DNA of 64,000 bases from Chrysaora quinquecirrha (GCA_014526335.1 JACTAT010000059.1:297196-361195); one strand, 5' to 3'. Shown: positions 50,001-62,301, counted from the first letter of the stretch. The notes: a model not told the origin generated them from the letters alone. Translations and numbers: made by a program.

Positions 50001-52871
50001 GGAGGAAAGCCTGAGAAATCCATACGTCACTCGTAAAAAAAGGTTAACGAGGTTGTTACAGTTGCAAAGTGACAGACAAAGATATATTGTTATCTTATCG
50101 AAAAATCAAGTAAGTTGAATGATTGTAGATAAGTTTAAAAACTATGGGCAGATAGCCTATTAAAAGTGCCTACGGCCGTCCTAGGGCAAATTAGGGCGTG
50201 GTAAGGCGTAGTGATTTGACCGTCTATCATCCCTGCAGTATTATACATTTTGTACCTGGCCTATGCGTTGAACGTGTAAACTGCTCCGATTTTACGGCAG
50301 GACAAGCGGTAGAATTCACACAAGAAATACCACGAGATATAAATTTCTGAAGCATATATCACAAAGTAATCAACAGCCTGCAATCTTGGACAATATAGTT
50401 TGAACATGTCAATTTTCCAAGGAGCACGGCCTGTTTCAGAGATTTTCCACTTTCATAACTCATATGCTTACCCTTTACTCCAAAAACAATGTTGGTGGTA
50501 AAGCAAGACAACCTTTCGAAACAACATTCTTACCTGGGAGAAGGGGGAATCTATTTAGCTGTTCCAATATATATTGTCCAACATTGTTGTCTTTCTCAAG
50601 TACCTATAGTGTATACTAAACAAAGACTGGAGGAGTCTAATTAACTGAAAGATTACATTATGAGTATATATTCAACATTAAAGGGGAAAGAGGTAGTAAG
50701 CGGTAAGCATGAAAATGCATAAAACATGGCCGATGTAATAAAAATACATATAGCAATGACGTAAGTTACTGCAAGTTAGCAACTATGCTCCTTTGTCAGA
50801 CACAGAAAAAAATATGAATTGAAGAAATGGTTTAACAAACCTCTCGTACTGTTACTTTTTGGAAACTGTTCAATCTCTTCAACTAGTCAGGACCATCGCA
50901 TAAATATATATCGAGATAGGGGAAAGTTAAAAAAATATCAAATTTTTATTCTGTTACTTGTCAAAACTATTGATGGAGATAAGCTTTGTTATTATACTCT
51001 AATGTACACTGACCACCCTAAGCTATCTCAACTTTCCTACTATTGAAACATCCGCAAATTTATACCCCCCTTCCTTCTATTCCAACCACCCTTACAGTTA
51101 CTGTTTTACTTTTCCAACCCCCCCTGCTATGCCGACCCCTCCTACTAAACGGAATCCTAGAACACCCGATAGCGCATGTCCACAAAAATTTAATCCGACG
51201 TAATTTATCCTGGTAATTCCAAGCATCCTTAAGCAAGTATCAAATTATTCATTCTCATTTCCATTCGGCTGAGGACCATATATGAAACCTCAGACAACTA
51301 ATTAACAGAAGTCAAAGTTAATTCGATTCTCTTTCTGTGTTTTATATTGCTCCGATGTCCACTGGCTCGTTTGTCCAATACTGAATCAGACAAAGTTGGT
51401 ATTGCTTCCTAGCTGAAATTACAAGGTTGGAGCTTGAATCTAGAAATGTGAGTTTCTTCAATCGTTTCTGCATTACAATTTACACTATTTTTCATATGAA
51501 CCTGTAAATTTCGTTTAGTGGCTTGCTGTTCTTAAACTTTCGCCTGCATTTTCAGGTCGAAATGTTCTTAATCTTTCGTAATTTACCAGCTTCCCGGACG
51601 GTCATAGTTTTCAATCAATGTACGTAGAAATACCTGATTCGTACAAAAATTTAATTTGCTTACTAACTGCTTTGTTTTTTATTTTTGCTTTTTTGATTCG
51701 GTTTGACAGTTTAAATTTCACATTCAGCCTGATTTTCAAAGGCCAGCCTCAAGGATCGTTCTTAAATTTTGATCCAAAAGTTGCTCTTTTATTTGTGTTT
51801 GTTCTAGCTAAGACTTATTTTACCTGGGGTTTTTCTCACTCTTAAACCGTTTATATGCAAATGCTTATATTATTGTAAATTTCCAACAGCTGTACAACGA
51901 GATGAAAAGTTCTAACGTGGCTATATGAAATTTATACCCTTTTTACACTATGTTGGTAACACACACCACACCGATGTTAAACCCGCTCCTTTAAACAGCG
52001 CGATAAAATGTTCACGTGATATATGTTTTGGATCTAAATTAAACTGGCTCTGCTCTTGTGTATCATGTATTCTCAGAGTTATGAAAGAATTGCGTCTTAA
52101 AAGATTACATATTTGTCTTAAATGTTCAGTTTGTCCACATCAGATAGAGAATTCCTTTGAATTCTTATTGGTTTTTCGGCCACTCCCCTTTGATTTTTCA
52201 TGAATTGCCCTACAGCTGAATACTTTTGCAATTAATTTGCAAAGGATTTGTAGCAAAGAAAGGCAAATAAAGGATTTTTAAGGAAACGCTTATAAAGAAC
52301 CACTTTGTATGGAGCCTATCTGCAGAAGGGGAAATAAAAGAACCTATGTTGCAAAAGGGAAAATAACTAAGGAATTATTAAACTTTGAATTCATTTTCCA
52401 TCACTGTAAACTTCAGTATCACGACGAATTAGGAAGCCGGTTCCATTCATTTGCAGTCGAAAATCACATAAACTGTGTTCACCCCTGGGGAGTAAAATGT
52501 TCCAGTTGGCCAAAGACGAGGCAAAGGGTTTCAGTGTAATGAACAGTGAACAAAAATCTATTTACTTGCTCTCTACTGAAAACTATTTACTGACTAGAGA
52601 GGTAGCCAAATATGTGCAAGCTGCATTTGTCCTAAGGCAGAGTTCCTTAAGCTGAAGTTCCATCTACCACTCTCTAATGAAATCTGCCGTTTACGTTTCC
52701 CAAAGGATAATTGCTGTTTTTTTTTGGTATATTGGCTTTCCACATTTGTTCTGTTGTGGTTAAATAAAGAAAAGAAATTATATAGTATATCTGTCAGTTA
52801 TCTCAGTTAACCAGTTTTTTTAAGATAATTTTTTATATCTTATTTGTATGACGACACTCCTTACTGTGTGG
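50001..52871. other. no gene seen
   Basis: AT-rich. 51525-51840 contains tgttctta words like those of the 44844 MITE. 52262-52470 resembles 53512-53620 (shared cattcatttgcagtc, aaatcacataaa) and is another copy of the 52872 element family. A hydrophobic 75-residue frame at 51618-51845 lacks further support. Confidence 0.4.
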
Positions 52872-53823
52872 TACACGCTTTTTTTATAAGGAACCACTTT
52901 ATAAGGAACCTACATGTAGAAGGGCCGAAAATTTAACCCTAATCCTACCGGGGGGTGGAATCCACCCCCCCTCAAGCTTTTCTTGAAACTGTTCTGTTGT
53001 GTAATGGATGTAAGCTTGCAAACCAGACTGACTTTAAGCCTATATGTATAAGCTACAATGTGATACAAAAAAATCCCCAAAATAATAACAATGGGTCACG
53101 TGACATTGCCTTATATGGAAAGCGATCATGCCAAAACCACATATAAGTGCCTATTTTTACCATTAAATCTTATCAGAATTGACTGATTCTTTGCAAGGTA
53201 ATAGAAAATAGTTACTAGCTACAAAATGTAAAGAAATTTCCCGATTTCTATTGATATTAAGGAAGGTCGATTTTTGACCGACGTCGATAGCATGTTTTGA
53301 TTATGATGTCACAATGACGTCATAATAGAAGTGGGAGACGCCCAATTTACCAACATTACTCCTTATTTACCAACATTACGCTCTAGCTCTACTGGACAGC
53401 AATTTATGGAGGGGGGGTGGAAACCACCCCCCCCCCCTCTGGCTGTGGTAGATCAAAAAAAGCCCGGTAGGATTAGGGTTAAAGAACTTCTACTATACTT
53501 AAGAGAAAATCATTAAGGAACTTTTGAATGTTGAATACTTTTATCACTGCAAATAACCAAGAATTAGAAAGCCGGTGCCATTCATTTGCAGTCAAAAATC
53601 ACATAAATTGTCGTTAAGCATGTATCCAATGTCTCTTTGAGTAGTCTCGAGCTTTGCTCGCATGCAAATGTCTCTGTTTTATTGTTAACACCACTGTATG
53701 TGCAGTTAAAATTAAGGAACTATTAAGGAACTTTTGGAACTACAATTGCCTCAAAAGAGGCCCAAAAATAAGGAACTTTTAGAACTAGGCCTTGAGGTAG
53801 GTTCCTTATAAAAAAAGCGTGTA
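52872..53823. mobile_element. TACAC-N-C...ATAAG terminus element hosting a nested insertion
   Basis: Termini tacacgctttttttataagg and ccttataaaaaaagcgtgta are inverted repeats, with aaggaac subterminal words on both sides. It is interrupted by the TTAA-flanked element at 52937-53478. About 410 bp without the insertion. Confidence 0.7.
52937..53478. mobile_element. piggyBac-type MITE, TTAA target duplication
   Basis: TTAA at 52933-52936 and 53479-53482. Termini ccctaatcctaccgg and ccggtaggattaggg are perfect inverted repeats, followed by C/G-rich hairpins (ggggtggaatccacccc, gggtggaaaccaccc). The TTAA duplication and CCCT end are the piggyBac signature. No transposase. Confidence 0.85.
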
Positions 53824-54415
53824 AGTCATTATTAATAAATTGAAATTGAATTGAATTGAGTAATGAGCGCTGATAGCCTCGGGGTCAGGTATGGGCCTCA
53901 GGGTAGACCGTCATAGTAAAACTGTTGAAACAAACTAACATACTGAAAGCTGGAACGACTTAAAATGACATCCTGTCTTTTGCCAAGCTTGATTTTCTTA
54001 CTTCTATGTACAGACGATCCGAGGGAATGTTTTGTTTCAAATTTTTTGAACCCGAAATTTTGTGAACTCGTGTATAGAATTGAATAGTCTAGTATTAGTT
54101 TTGACATACATTAGTTAGTACTCAGGACGTATTTCGGCCAACTTGAAGGCAGCGATTGTAGAAGTTTTTTACATCAAGTCGTATTACAGTTTAATGCGGC
54201 AAGGAAGTGCAACAGCATGCTTCATTGTTTGAAAACCATGTTGTTTTGGTCAATACTTTAGCGTTTTTCATATCATGCTGATCTTATTTCATGTGGTAAG
54301 GACTTCCATTCTTTGGGTCCAAGATAGATCAGAGGCCCGTACTCGTAATTTAGTCCTGTTTGACTTAATCGGAGATATATTGTTTCTTTTTATATGGAGA
54401 TATTTAGTTGCTTTG
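53824..54415. other. no gene seen
   Basis: No repeats or exon-like frames that can be supported. Confidence 0.4.
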
Positions 54416-54420
54416 TATTT

Positions 54421-54794
54421 CACGCTAGCGAATCTTTACGCGTTACTTTGGTGGATACGCACTACTGTGGTGGTATATTTTGCGTACTGTGGTGGTATTT
54501 TTTGCGTACTGTTGTGGATACACACTACTGTGGTGGGTTATTATGCTTGATGTGGTGGATTTTGTGGTATTTTTCTTGCTTGATCTATAGACTTTAGCTA
54601 TGATTTCGTACCACCACATATGCAATAAATAGCACCACACCAATAATAACCCACCACATCAAGCATAATTACCCACCACAGTAGTGATTATCCACCACAG
54701 CACGCAAAAAACACCACCACAGTACGCAAAATATGCCACCACAGTAGTGCGTATCCACCACAGTAGTGCTAGTGCGTATAGATTCGCTAGCGTG
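54421..54794. mobile_element. fold-back element, CACGCTAGCGAATC termini
   Basis: 374 bp bounded by cacgctagcgaatc and gattcgctagcgtg, with a 5-bp target duplication tattt (54416-54420 and 54795-54799). The arms are composed of gtggtgg/ccaccac repeats in opposite orientation. Confidence 0.88.
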
Positions 54795-55085
54795 TATTTG
54801 AAGAAATCAGTCTTAAATTCTCGCTTAAATTAAGGATTCAGCGAATTCAGGATTTTTCACACATCCAATGGCAAATTACGGAAAATTCCGACATGGATGC
54901 TCGTATCTTATCAATTTTAAGAATCGTTTCGTCAGTTAATTTGTAGTAAGAGTAGATTGTAGCAAATCTGTCTCTTAATCAAGAGTGTAGGTTGAGATTT
55001 CTGTGTAACCCCGTAATATTTCCTATCAATCAACCGTTGAAGCGCGGACACCTACTGATATCATGATATCAGATACTTTGGTCTA

Positions 55086-55822
55086 CACGCTAGCGAATCT
55101 ATAATCACTACTGTGGTGGATAATCACTACTGTGGTGGTACTATTTGCATACTGTGGTGGCAGTTTTGGCGTACTGTGGTGGATAATCACTACTTGTGGT
55201 GGTTTACTATGCTTGCGGTGGTGGCAGTTTTGGCGTACTGTGGTGGATAATCATTACTTGTGGTGGTTTACTATGCTTGCGGTGGTGGCAGTTTTGGCGT
55301 ACTATGGTGGATAATCACTACTTGTGGTGGTTTACTATGCTTGCGGTGGTGGCAGTTTTGGCGTACTGTGGTGGATAATCACTACTTGTGGTGGTTTACT
55401 ATTTGCGTACTGTGGTGGCAGGTTTTGCGTATTGTGGTGGATAATCACTACTTGTGGTGGGTTATAATGCTATATGTGGTGAATACGAAATCATAGCAAA
55501 ACTCTATAGATCAAGCAAGAAAAAACCACAAAATCCATCACAGTACGCCAAAGCTGCCACCACAGCAAGCATAGTAAACCACCACAAGTAGTGATTATCC
55601 ACCACAGTACGCCAAAACTGCCACCACAGTACGCAAATAGTACCACCACAGTAGTGATTATCCACCACAGTACTCCAAAACTGCCACCACAGCAAGCATA
55701 GTAAACCACCACAAGTAGTGATTATCCACCACAGTACGCCAAAACTGCCACCACAGTATGCAAATAGTACCACCACAGTAGTGATTATCCACCACAGTAG
55801 TGATTATAGATTCGCTAGCGTG
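55086..55822. mobile_element. fold-back element with 64-bp tandem repeats in its arms
   Basis: 737 bp, target duplication gtcta (55081-55085 and 55823-55827). The left arm has about four 64-bp units containing ataatcactacttgtggtgg and cagttttggcgtactgtgg. The right arm is the inverted array. The Trp/Gly-rich frames across it are repeat artefacts. Confidence 0.92.
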
Positions 55823-56189
55823 GTCTAGATTCATTGAAATTTGAATGCTTGACACTGGTACCCTCACTTGGACCATTAATTTTGATATTTTGAGACTGAA
55901 ATCATGGATATCTGGGTAAGACATCCTGAGTGCCTAACTTTTTTCTGTTTAATTTTCGCGTCTATTTCATTTTTGCGCAGATATACCTCGCGAAAATTAA
56001 AGAATTTATTTTTCGCGCTTAAGCCTTTGTGAAATTTAGAGCTGCGCGAAAACGTCGAAATTCGCACTATAGTTATTGAATGTTGAAACACTATGGATTT
56101 TTCTGTCTTTTGTTGTCAAAATGCTGAATATGAGCAATCTCATGTTTCAATGAAGCAGATATTCTTGGGAGGAGTGCAAGAACCATTTA

Positions 56190-56310
56190 GACGGGTGCAT
56201 GAGCACGAGTATTAGTTGTTGGAATGAAGTCTTTTGCGCCAGTTGCTAGGATCTCAGAAGTAGATGAAGTAACGAGACCTTGACCCTGGCATTCTAGTTG
56301 TATTGGACCA
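56190..56310 (-). repeat. SINE-like copy, antisense
   Basis: Read on the minus strand it gives the SINE order: caccttcaac... gtggtcca ... aggtctcg ... agatcctag. Matches the 44335 and 46037 copies in reverse. Confidence 0.5.
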
Positions 56311-56813
56311 CGAGCCCACAACACCTTCAACAAGGCACGAACATTAGAAGCCTTAAAATTAAAGGGAATAAAAGCCATATTCATGTTGGTTTTAAAAATC
56401 TGGAAGCCTGGACATTTGGAAATTAAGCCCGGATGGGTTACCTGGATAATGACAGCCAGTGTGCTTGGGAATCTGCTTATTAGAAGTTTGTACCTCAATA
56501 CACACTTTTTTTTTATAAGAATACAGTCTATAAGAATATTCAGGCTCAAAATTGCTGAAATTTAAGAATTATGTAAGAATAATCTGAGGCTCAAGCTTGA
56601 CGAGGATCATTTTTATTTCTCTGTGTTTTTTACACTGTACAATAAGCACGCTAGCGAATCTATAATCACTACTGTGGTGGATAATCACTACTGTGGTGGT
56701 ACTATTTGCATACTGTGATGGCAGTTTTGGCGTACTGTGGTGGATAATCACTACTTGTGGTGGTTTACTATGTGCTTGCGGTGGTGGCAGTTTTGGCGTA
56801 CTGTGGTGGATAA

Positions 56814-59179
56814 GGCATACCGGAATTTGATGACCCGGGACGCAGGTGGGACCCGGGACGTGGGACTCAAGTGGGACGCGGGACCCGGGACTCAGGTGGG
56901 ACCCGGGACGCAGGACTCAGGTGGGACCCGGGACCTGGGACTCAGATGGGACCCAGGACCCGGGACTCAGGTGGGACCTGGGACGCGGGACTCAGGTGGG
57001 ACCTGGGACTCAGGTGGGACCCGGGAACCGGGACTCAGGTGGGACCTGGGACTCAGGTGGGACCCGGGAACCGGGACTCAGGTGGGACCTGGGACTCAGG
57101 TGGGACCTGGGACGTGGGACGCAGGACACGGGTGGGACCCGAGACACGGGACTTAGGTGGGACCAGGGAAGCGGGACTCAGGTGGGACCATGGACCTGGT
57201 AACGGAATGGGACCTGAGACCTGGGAAGCAAGTTGGTCCTGGGACCTAGGACGCAGTTGAGAACTTGGACCTGGGACGCATTTTGGACCAGAAACCTGGG
57301 GCCAGGGATTCAGTTGGGACCTTAAACTCTGCGCAAGGATGGGGCCTGGGACAAGGGTTTGACGTGGAAAGTGGTTGCTCGCTGGACCATTAGTAGGACG
57401 TTTGACTAGAGAAATTTGATCACTTGATAGAAAAACTGAATCAACATCATTAAATATCTATGTAACAGCACCATCAGCTCATTCTTCTGATGTTCAAATG
57501 AGAGTAGTAGATGTTCCTAATCAGCTGCATCAACCACTCGTCTCTGGCATGCAAGCGGATTCAGCCTTAAATCCACCGCCACAACCAGATCCACCAGCAA
57601 ATGGATACGTACTGGCACTTCTACGATTTTGCCATAAGAATGTTGCTGTTTGCTATAAATGCAGTGGCAGGTTCTATCAAAATGGGTACCCTAGCCCACC
57701 CAATGATATGGTCGTTGTTTCAAAAACACAAAGATCATATTTTGATCAAAAAGCACGTGAGTGGAGGATATCTGCAGAATTTGCTAAAGTTTATTATCAC
57801 TTTAATCGCACTTGCATAGCGCACAACAATCAAATGTTTTCTCCGCAAATGATTGTAGTTTCTCCGCAACTGAAGCCTTTCTTGCTTCCTGAGCACAAAC
57901 AGATTTTGCGAAATTGTGGCATAGGAATTTAATTTTTGAATTTTAGATCTTGACTACACCGTTTGAATTACGAAGTATATATTACTGTATCTCTTATTTT
58001 TATAACGTTACGCATGTTTGTTTCTTCTGTTGTTTTGTTATCTTAACTAGAAGATCGTTAAAAAGGAAAATTTCCACCCTGTAAGGATTTATGCCCTATA
58101 AAGTATGCAATGCCTTTCTCTAGGAGCCGCTATTCAAGGAATGTTGATAAAGCATGTCTAATGTCAACGAAGAAGGCTTCATTCTTCAACTTCAACAATC
58201 ATTTTTTTCGGTTTGGAATTCAAATCATCCCAGCGACTAACTTAGTTGTTTCAAATCTCCAGATTCAAAATTTGTACAATAGGGGAAAATTGAGCAATAA
58301 TGGTTACTTAACGCATTTTGTTTACTAAAATCATGAGTTTAATTCTCGTTTTTGGCATTATGAGTAGAATTTAAGTCTAAAAATCAATGAACGGTTATGA
58401 ACTTTGGTTTCATTTTGTAACTTTTTAAACATTTTTGTGAAAAGCATTTTCATAGATATTTAATGATGTTGATTCAGTTTTTCTATCAAGTGATCAAATT
58501 TCTCTAGTCAAACGTCCTACTAATGGTCCAGCGAGCAACCACTTTCCACGTCAAAACCTTGTCCCAGGCCCCATCTTTGCGCAGAGTTTAAGGTCCCAAC
58601 TGAATCCCTGGCGCCAGGTTTCTGGTCCAATATGCGTCCCAGGTCCAAGTTCTCAACTTGCTTCCCAGGTCTCAGGGCCCATTCCGTTACCAGGTCCAAG
58701 GTCCCACCTGAGTCCCGCTTCCCTGGTCCCACCTAAGTCCCGTGTCTCAGGTCCCACCTGAGTCCTGCGTCCCAAGTCCCAGGTCCCACCTGAGTCCCAG
58801 GTCCCACCTGATTCCCGGTTCCCAGGTCCCACCTGAGTCCCAGGTCCCACCTGAGTTCCGTGTCCCAGGTCCCACCTGAGTCCCGCGTCCCAGGTCCCAC
58901 ATGAGTCCCGGGTCCTGGGTCCCATCTGAGTCCCGGTTCCCACCTGAGTCCCAGGTCCCACCTGAGTCCTGGGTCCCGGGTCCCATCTGAGTCCCGGGTC
59001 CCACCTGAGTCCCAGGTCCCGGGTCCCACCTGAGTCCCGCGTCCCAGGTCCCACCTGAGTCCCACGTCCCACTTCCGTTTTGAGTCCCGCGTCCCACTTC
59101 CGTCCCGGGTCCCGCGTCCCACTTGAGTCCCACGTCCCGGGTCCCACCTGCGTCCCGGGTCATCAAATTCCGGTATGCC
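56814..59179. mobile_element. long-inverted-repeat element carrying an ORF, innermost level
   Basis: 2366 bp. It begins ggcataccggaatttgatga and ends tcatcaaattccggtatgcc. The inverted arms run 56814-57462 and 58451-59179 and consist largely of tandem ggtgggacctgggactca units. ggtggataa (9 bp) flanks both sides (56805-56813 and 59180-59188). The loop of about 990 bp holds a 144-residue ORF. A 9-bp duplication with long arms resembles Mutator-like elements, but because the flanks are themselves repeats the duplication needs checking. No recognisable transposase. Confidence 0.8.
57498..57932 (+). CDS. ORF of the long-inverted-repeat element, Cys/His domain protein
   Basis: 144 residues from an ATG to TAA, the only substantial ORF in the unique loop of the element. 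After a Pro-rich start (residues 26-33) it has C45, C52-x2-C55, then H101-x4-C106 (FCHKNVAVCYKCSGRF ... VYYHFNRTCI), a plausible zinc-binding set, and ends SPQLKPFLLPEHKQIL. From memory, similar CxxC...YYH....C proteins of unknown function recur in cnidarian and other invertebrate gene sets, often near repeats; I cannot verify this here. There is no DDE or other catalytic signature. It could be an accessory DNA-binding protein, a cargo gene, or part of a spliced transposase whose remainder is lost. Confidence 0.55.
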   Translation: MRVVDVPNQLHQPLVSGMQADSALNPPPQPDPPANGYVLALLRFCHKNVAVCYKCSGRFYQNGYPSPPNDMVVVSKTQRSYFDQKAREWRISAEFAKVYYHFNRTCIAHNNQMFSPQMIVVSPQLKPFLLPEHKQILRNCGIGI

Positions 59180-59966
59180 GGTGGATAATCATTACTTGTG
59201 GTGGTTTACTATGCTTGCGGTGGTGGCAGTTTTGGCGTACTGTGGTGGATAATCACTACTTGTGGTGGTTTACTATGCTTGCGGTGGTGGCAGTTTTGGA
59301 GTACTGTGGTGGATAATCACGACTGTGGTGGTACTATTTGCGTACTGTGGTGGTAGGTTTTGCGTATTGTGGTGGATAATCACTACTTGTGGTGGGTTAT
59401 AATGCTATATGTGGTGAATACGAAATCATAGCAAAACTCTATAGATCAAGCAAGAAAAAACCACAAAATCCATCACAGTACGCCAAAACTGCCACCACAG
59501 CAAGCATAGTAAACCACCACAAGTAGTGATTATCCACCACAGTACGCCAAAACTGCCACCACCGCAAGCATAGTAAACCACCACAAGTAGTGATTATCCA
59601 CCACAGTACGCCAAAACTGCCACCACAGTATGCAAATAGTACCACCACAGTAGTGATTATCCACCACAGTAGTGATTATAGATTCGCTAGCGTGATAAGT
59701 GTGATTGTCAGGCTACTGTATTTGTTTTGAAATGCATACAGTACATCCTGTCTGACTCTTTGATGCAGTAACTCTTTTTATTAATGTCCGCCATCCATCT
59801 ATGGCACCATGAGAATTTGACTTATTTCTCTTGATCTTCAGGCCAATTTATAACATTGATAATTAAGAATAATTTAAGAATATTTTCAGGCTCAAAATCG
59901 AATAAGCTTAAGAATAATCAAGGCTCGGCAAAAAATAAGGTATTCTTATAAAAAAAAAAGTGTGTA

Positions 59967-60900
59967 CTGTAAACGTTTCTGCAGACATCTGTACATCATG
60001 CCACAAAAGCCTGAACAGCAAAGCAGCAGAGAAACTGTGACGTGTGACGCGTGAATGCTTTACACTAGGTGGTTGAAGCTTATACGTTCTCATTCCTGAT
60101 CAGTGAAACTCGGAAACCAATGTCTTGGTACCCGGATGCAGAAATTTTGAGCCAATGGGATTCTTTGGATCTGGACGTTGTGAATCACGAATACCTTTGA
60201 TGGATATTGCAAATTTTGACATTGTCTCAATACCTAAGTGACCTTATCTGCAATTAAATACCTGGGTACTGAAAACATGATATACCGGATATATAGAGCG
60301 TGGATATTAGGTAAATGGAAAATGGATCTGCAAAATTTAGACTTCTATGTTAAGACCAGGATGCCTGGAAATTTGGATATTCGACCGCATGGATATTTGA
60401 ATCTTACCGCACCGTTTTCTACATGTTGAAAGACTGATTGATGGACATACATCAGCTTATCATTGCAAAGGTTTCCGTGCATACCTGGACATTCGGCTGC
60501 TGTTCACTGACAACCCGGACACTTGTGTGACTTGTCGTACCTGGCTGAGATAACATTCACTACCAATTGCAAAGCCTTATCATACTTTCTGATCCGGCTG
60601 TTAGAGATTCCAAGAAAGACTTAGTATACAAACGACCATGCTGCGACTGTTGTTTTGATTGAAGAACTTGCCTAAGAAATAAATTAAGGATATTTACTAG
60701 CGCGATATATTGCTTTGCAATATTTTAGTCATCAGGTAAGATTGTATCGTGAGAAAATATTGTGACTGTGATTTAGTTTACTTCATCAAAAATTTCACTT
60801 TGATTCAAATATGCTAAACAAAAGGTATATGTTCACCAGAAATTTTGCACTTTACTTCAGTATAATTAAGCCATATTAAGTTGGCTCAATGTTGTCAGTA
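59967..60900. other. no gene seen
   Basis: Contains repeated short words (cctggaaatttggatatt, tacctggacattcgg) that resemble 56383-56450 but no supportable exon. Confidence 0.4.
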
Positions 60901-60962
60901 TGGCTCAGGTAGAGCCCGGCCTGCAAGTGCAGTATGAAAAATATGCACCAGCTGATAGGCTA

Positions 60963-61342
60963 CGTTTACACGAGAGAAAGTGGATCGGATCTAAAGTGGA
61001 TCGGATCCAGAAGTTCTAGTTTTGGTACGGAAAGGCCTTCCGTTTACACGAGGCACGGATCCGATCCACTTTTGGGTCTAGCAATTGACGCATGCGTGGT
61101 TACTGAATATTCCTATTGTAATTTATAATGATATTTTCAAAGAGACCCAGTTTTGGATCGGATCCACCTGTTTACACGATGCAAAAGTAGATCGGATCTA
61201 AACTGGAACGTTTTTCAAAGCGATCCAAAAGTAGGTCGGTTCGCGGACCAAAAGTGGATCGGATCTACGAAATTGTGTGTAAACGCAAGGCCTATCCGTA
61301 CCAAAAGTAGATCGGATCCACTTTAGATCCGATCCATCTTTG
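60963..61342. repeat. gatcggatcc-rich inverted repeat element
   Basis: cgtttacacgagag at the left and gtgtgtaaacg at 61275-61285 are inverted. Roughly nine ggatcggatc/gatccgatcc words in both orientations fill the interior and continue to 61342. Non-coding, MITE-like. Confidence 0.65.
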
Positions 61343-62283
61343 CTTAAGTTTTGCTCATAGTGTATATCAATATCTGTAAATCATTTTATTTCCATTCAAC
61401 GGCATTATCTTGCAAATTCTCAATCTCATGCATCGCCGCAGATTGCTGCCTGATCTCCTGTGTTGGGGTTCTTCACCCGCTCCGTTTTCTGCCTCAAAAT
61501 GAGCTGTGGCGACAAAGCGTTCATTGCGCTCAGTTTGTTATCCAAATATTTTCGGTTCAATCTCGCCAGGGTCATAGTCTTTTCACTGGCGTATTCGCCC
61601 TTTATTAACTCAGTTTTCCATGGTTCCTTGATCGAATGTTTTTCAAGTGCGTAGTATTTATAGCCTGCGTGCAGACTGAGACACTCTTGAAAGTGTCTGA
61701 GTTTGTGCGGCGCAGGCTAAGTATTCATGAATATCAGTACTGTATTCGTTTACACATGCATAGTAATCGTGTTGGATAGTCAGTTTTGGACACGAGCTGG
61801 CAGTTCACAGTCCCTGTTCTGTATCACGCACTAGAATCGATGGGTGAGCCTATTTGCTATTAATTTGAAGACTGCATTAATGAAAGGCCTCGTTTTCTGA
61901 CAAAAACTTTTACTTTTGGAAAGGAGGTTATTTGTTTTTATCATATCATAGGCCAAATTCCTTCCTAATCAAAATGCGTCATTCTCATCCTTCTTGGTCC
62001 GATCCTTTAATTCTACATGTTCTTTTAATACTAACTGATTTCCCTTGCATTTCCGTTTGTTTTTCCTTTCATTCTGTTTAATCTAACTATTTATTAAGGA
62101 TAAGCGATAGCGTTGAATCCTTTCTGAAAACCTTATGGAAGCCCTCCGCAAATCCACTTATCCGTCGGTCATTTTCTGGCGCGGATTCTATGTTTTCAGC
62201 CACCAACCAATTGGATCCCGGATATTTTATTTAAAAATGGCTGGTGCTCAGAAGGAACGATAGACATTCAAAAATAGCGAGAT
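61343..62283. other. no gene seen apart from a small hairpin
   Basis: Includes the hairpin at 61661-61719. A ccaaccaattggatcc stretch near 62204 could be a CCAAT-type promoter element for the short frame at 62302. Confidence 0.35.
61661..61719. mobile_element. 59-bp hairpin, tagcctgcg termini
   Basis: Outer stem tagcctgcg / cgcaggcta and inner stem ctgagacact / agtgtctgag. A miniature palindrome, possibly a very short MITE. Confidence 0.65.
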
Positions 62284-62301
62284 ATGTGGAAATTTGCTAA
62301 A

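Larger units (their letters stand above)
56647..59694. mobile_element. fold-back element, middle level of the nest
   Basis: Bounded by cacgctagcgaatc and gattcgctagcgtg with target duplication ataag (56642-56646 and 59695-59699). The arms are the same 64-bp repeats as in 55086-55822. The left arm is interrupted by the element at 56814-59179. Confidence 0.92.
56499..59966. mobile_element. outer element of a three-level nest, TACAC-N-C...ATAAGAA termini
   Basis: tacacactttttttttataa and ttataaaaaaaaaagtgtgta are inverted repeats. Subterminal aagaatattcaggctc / aagaataatcaaggctc words lie inside both ends. Without the insertion it is about 420 bp, like its relatives. It contains the element at 56647-59694. 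Confidence 0.75.

Noticed and set aside
55132..55496. Trp/Gly/Tyr-rich open frames, also at 55491-55924 and 59080-59648
   Set aside because: They follow the 64-bp repeat of the fold-back arms (frame starts recur every 64 bp) and have no independent coding support.
56737..57260. Open frames rich in GTQVGPGT-type repeats, also 58520-59166 on the minus strand
   Set aside because: Translations of the ggtgggacctgggactca minisatellite. They are open in several frames and both strands, so not evidence of a protein.
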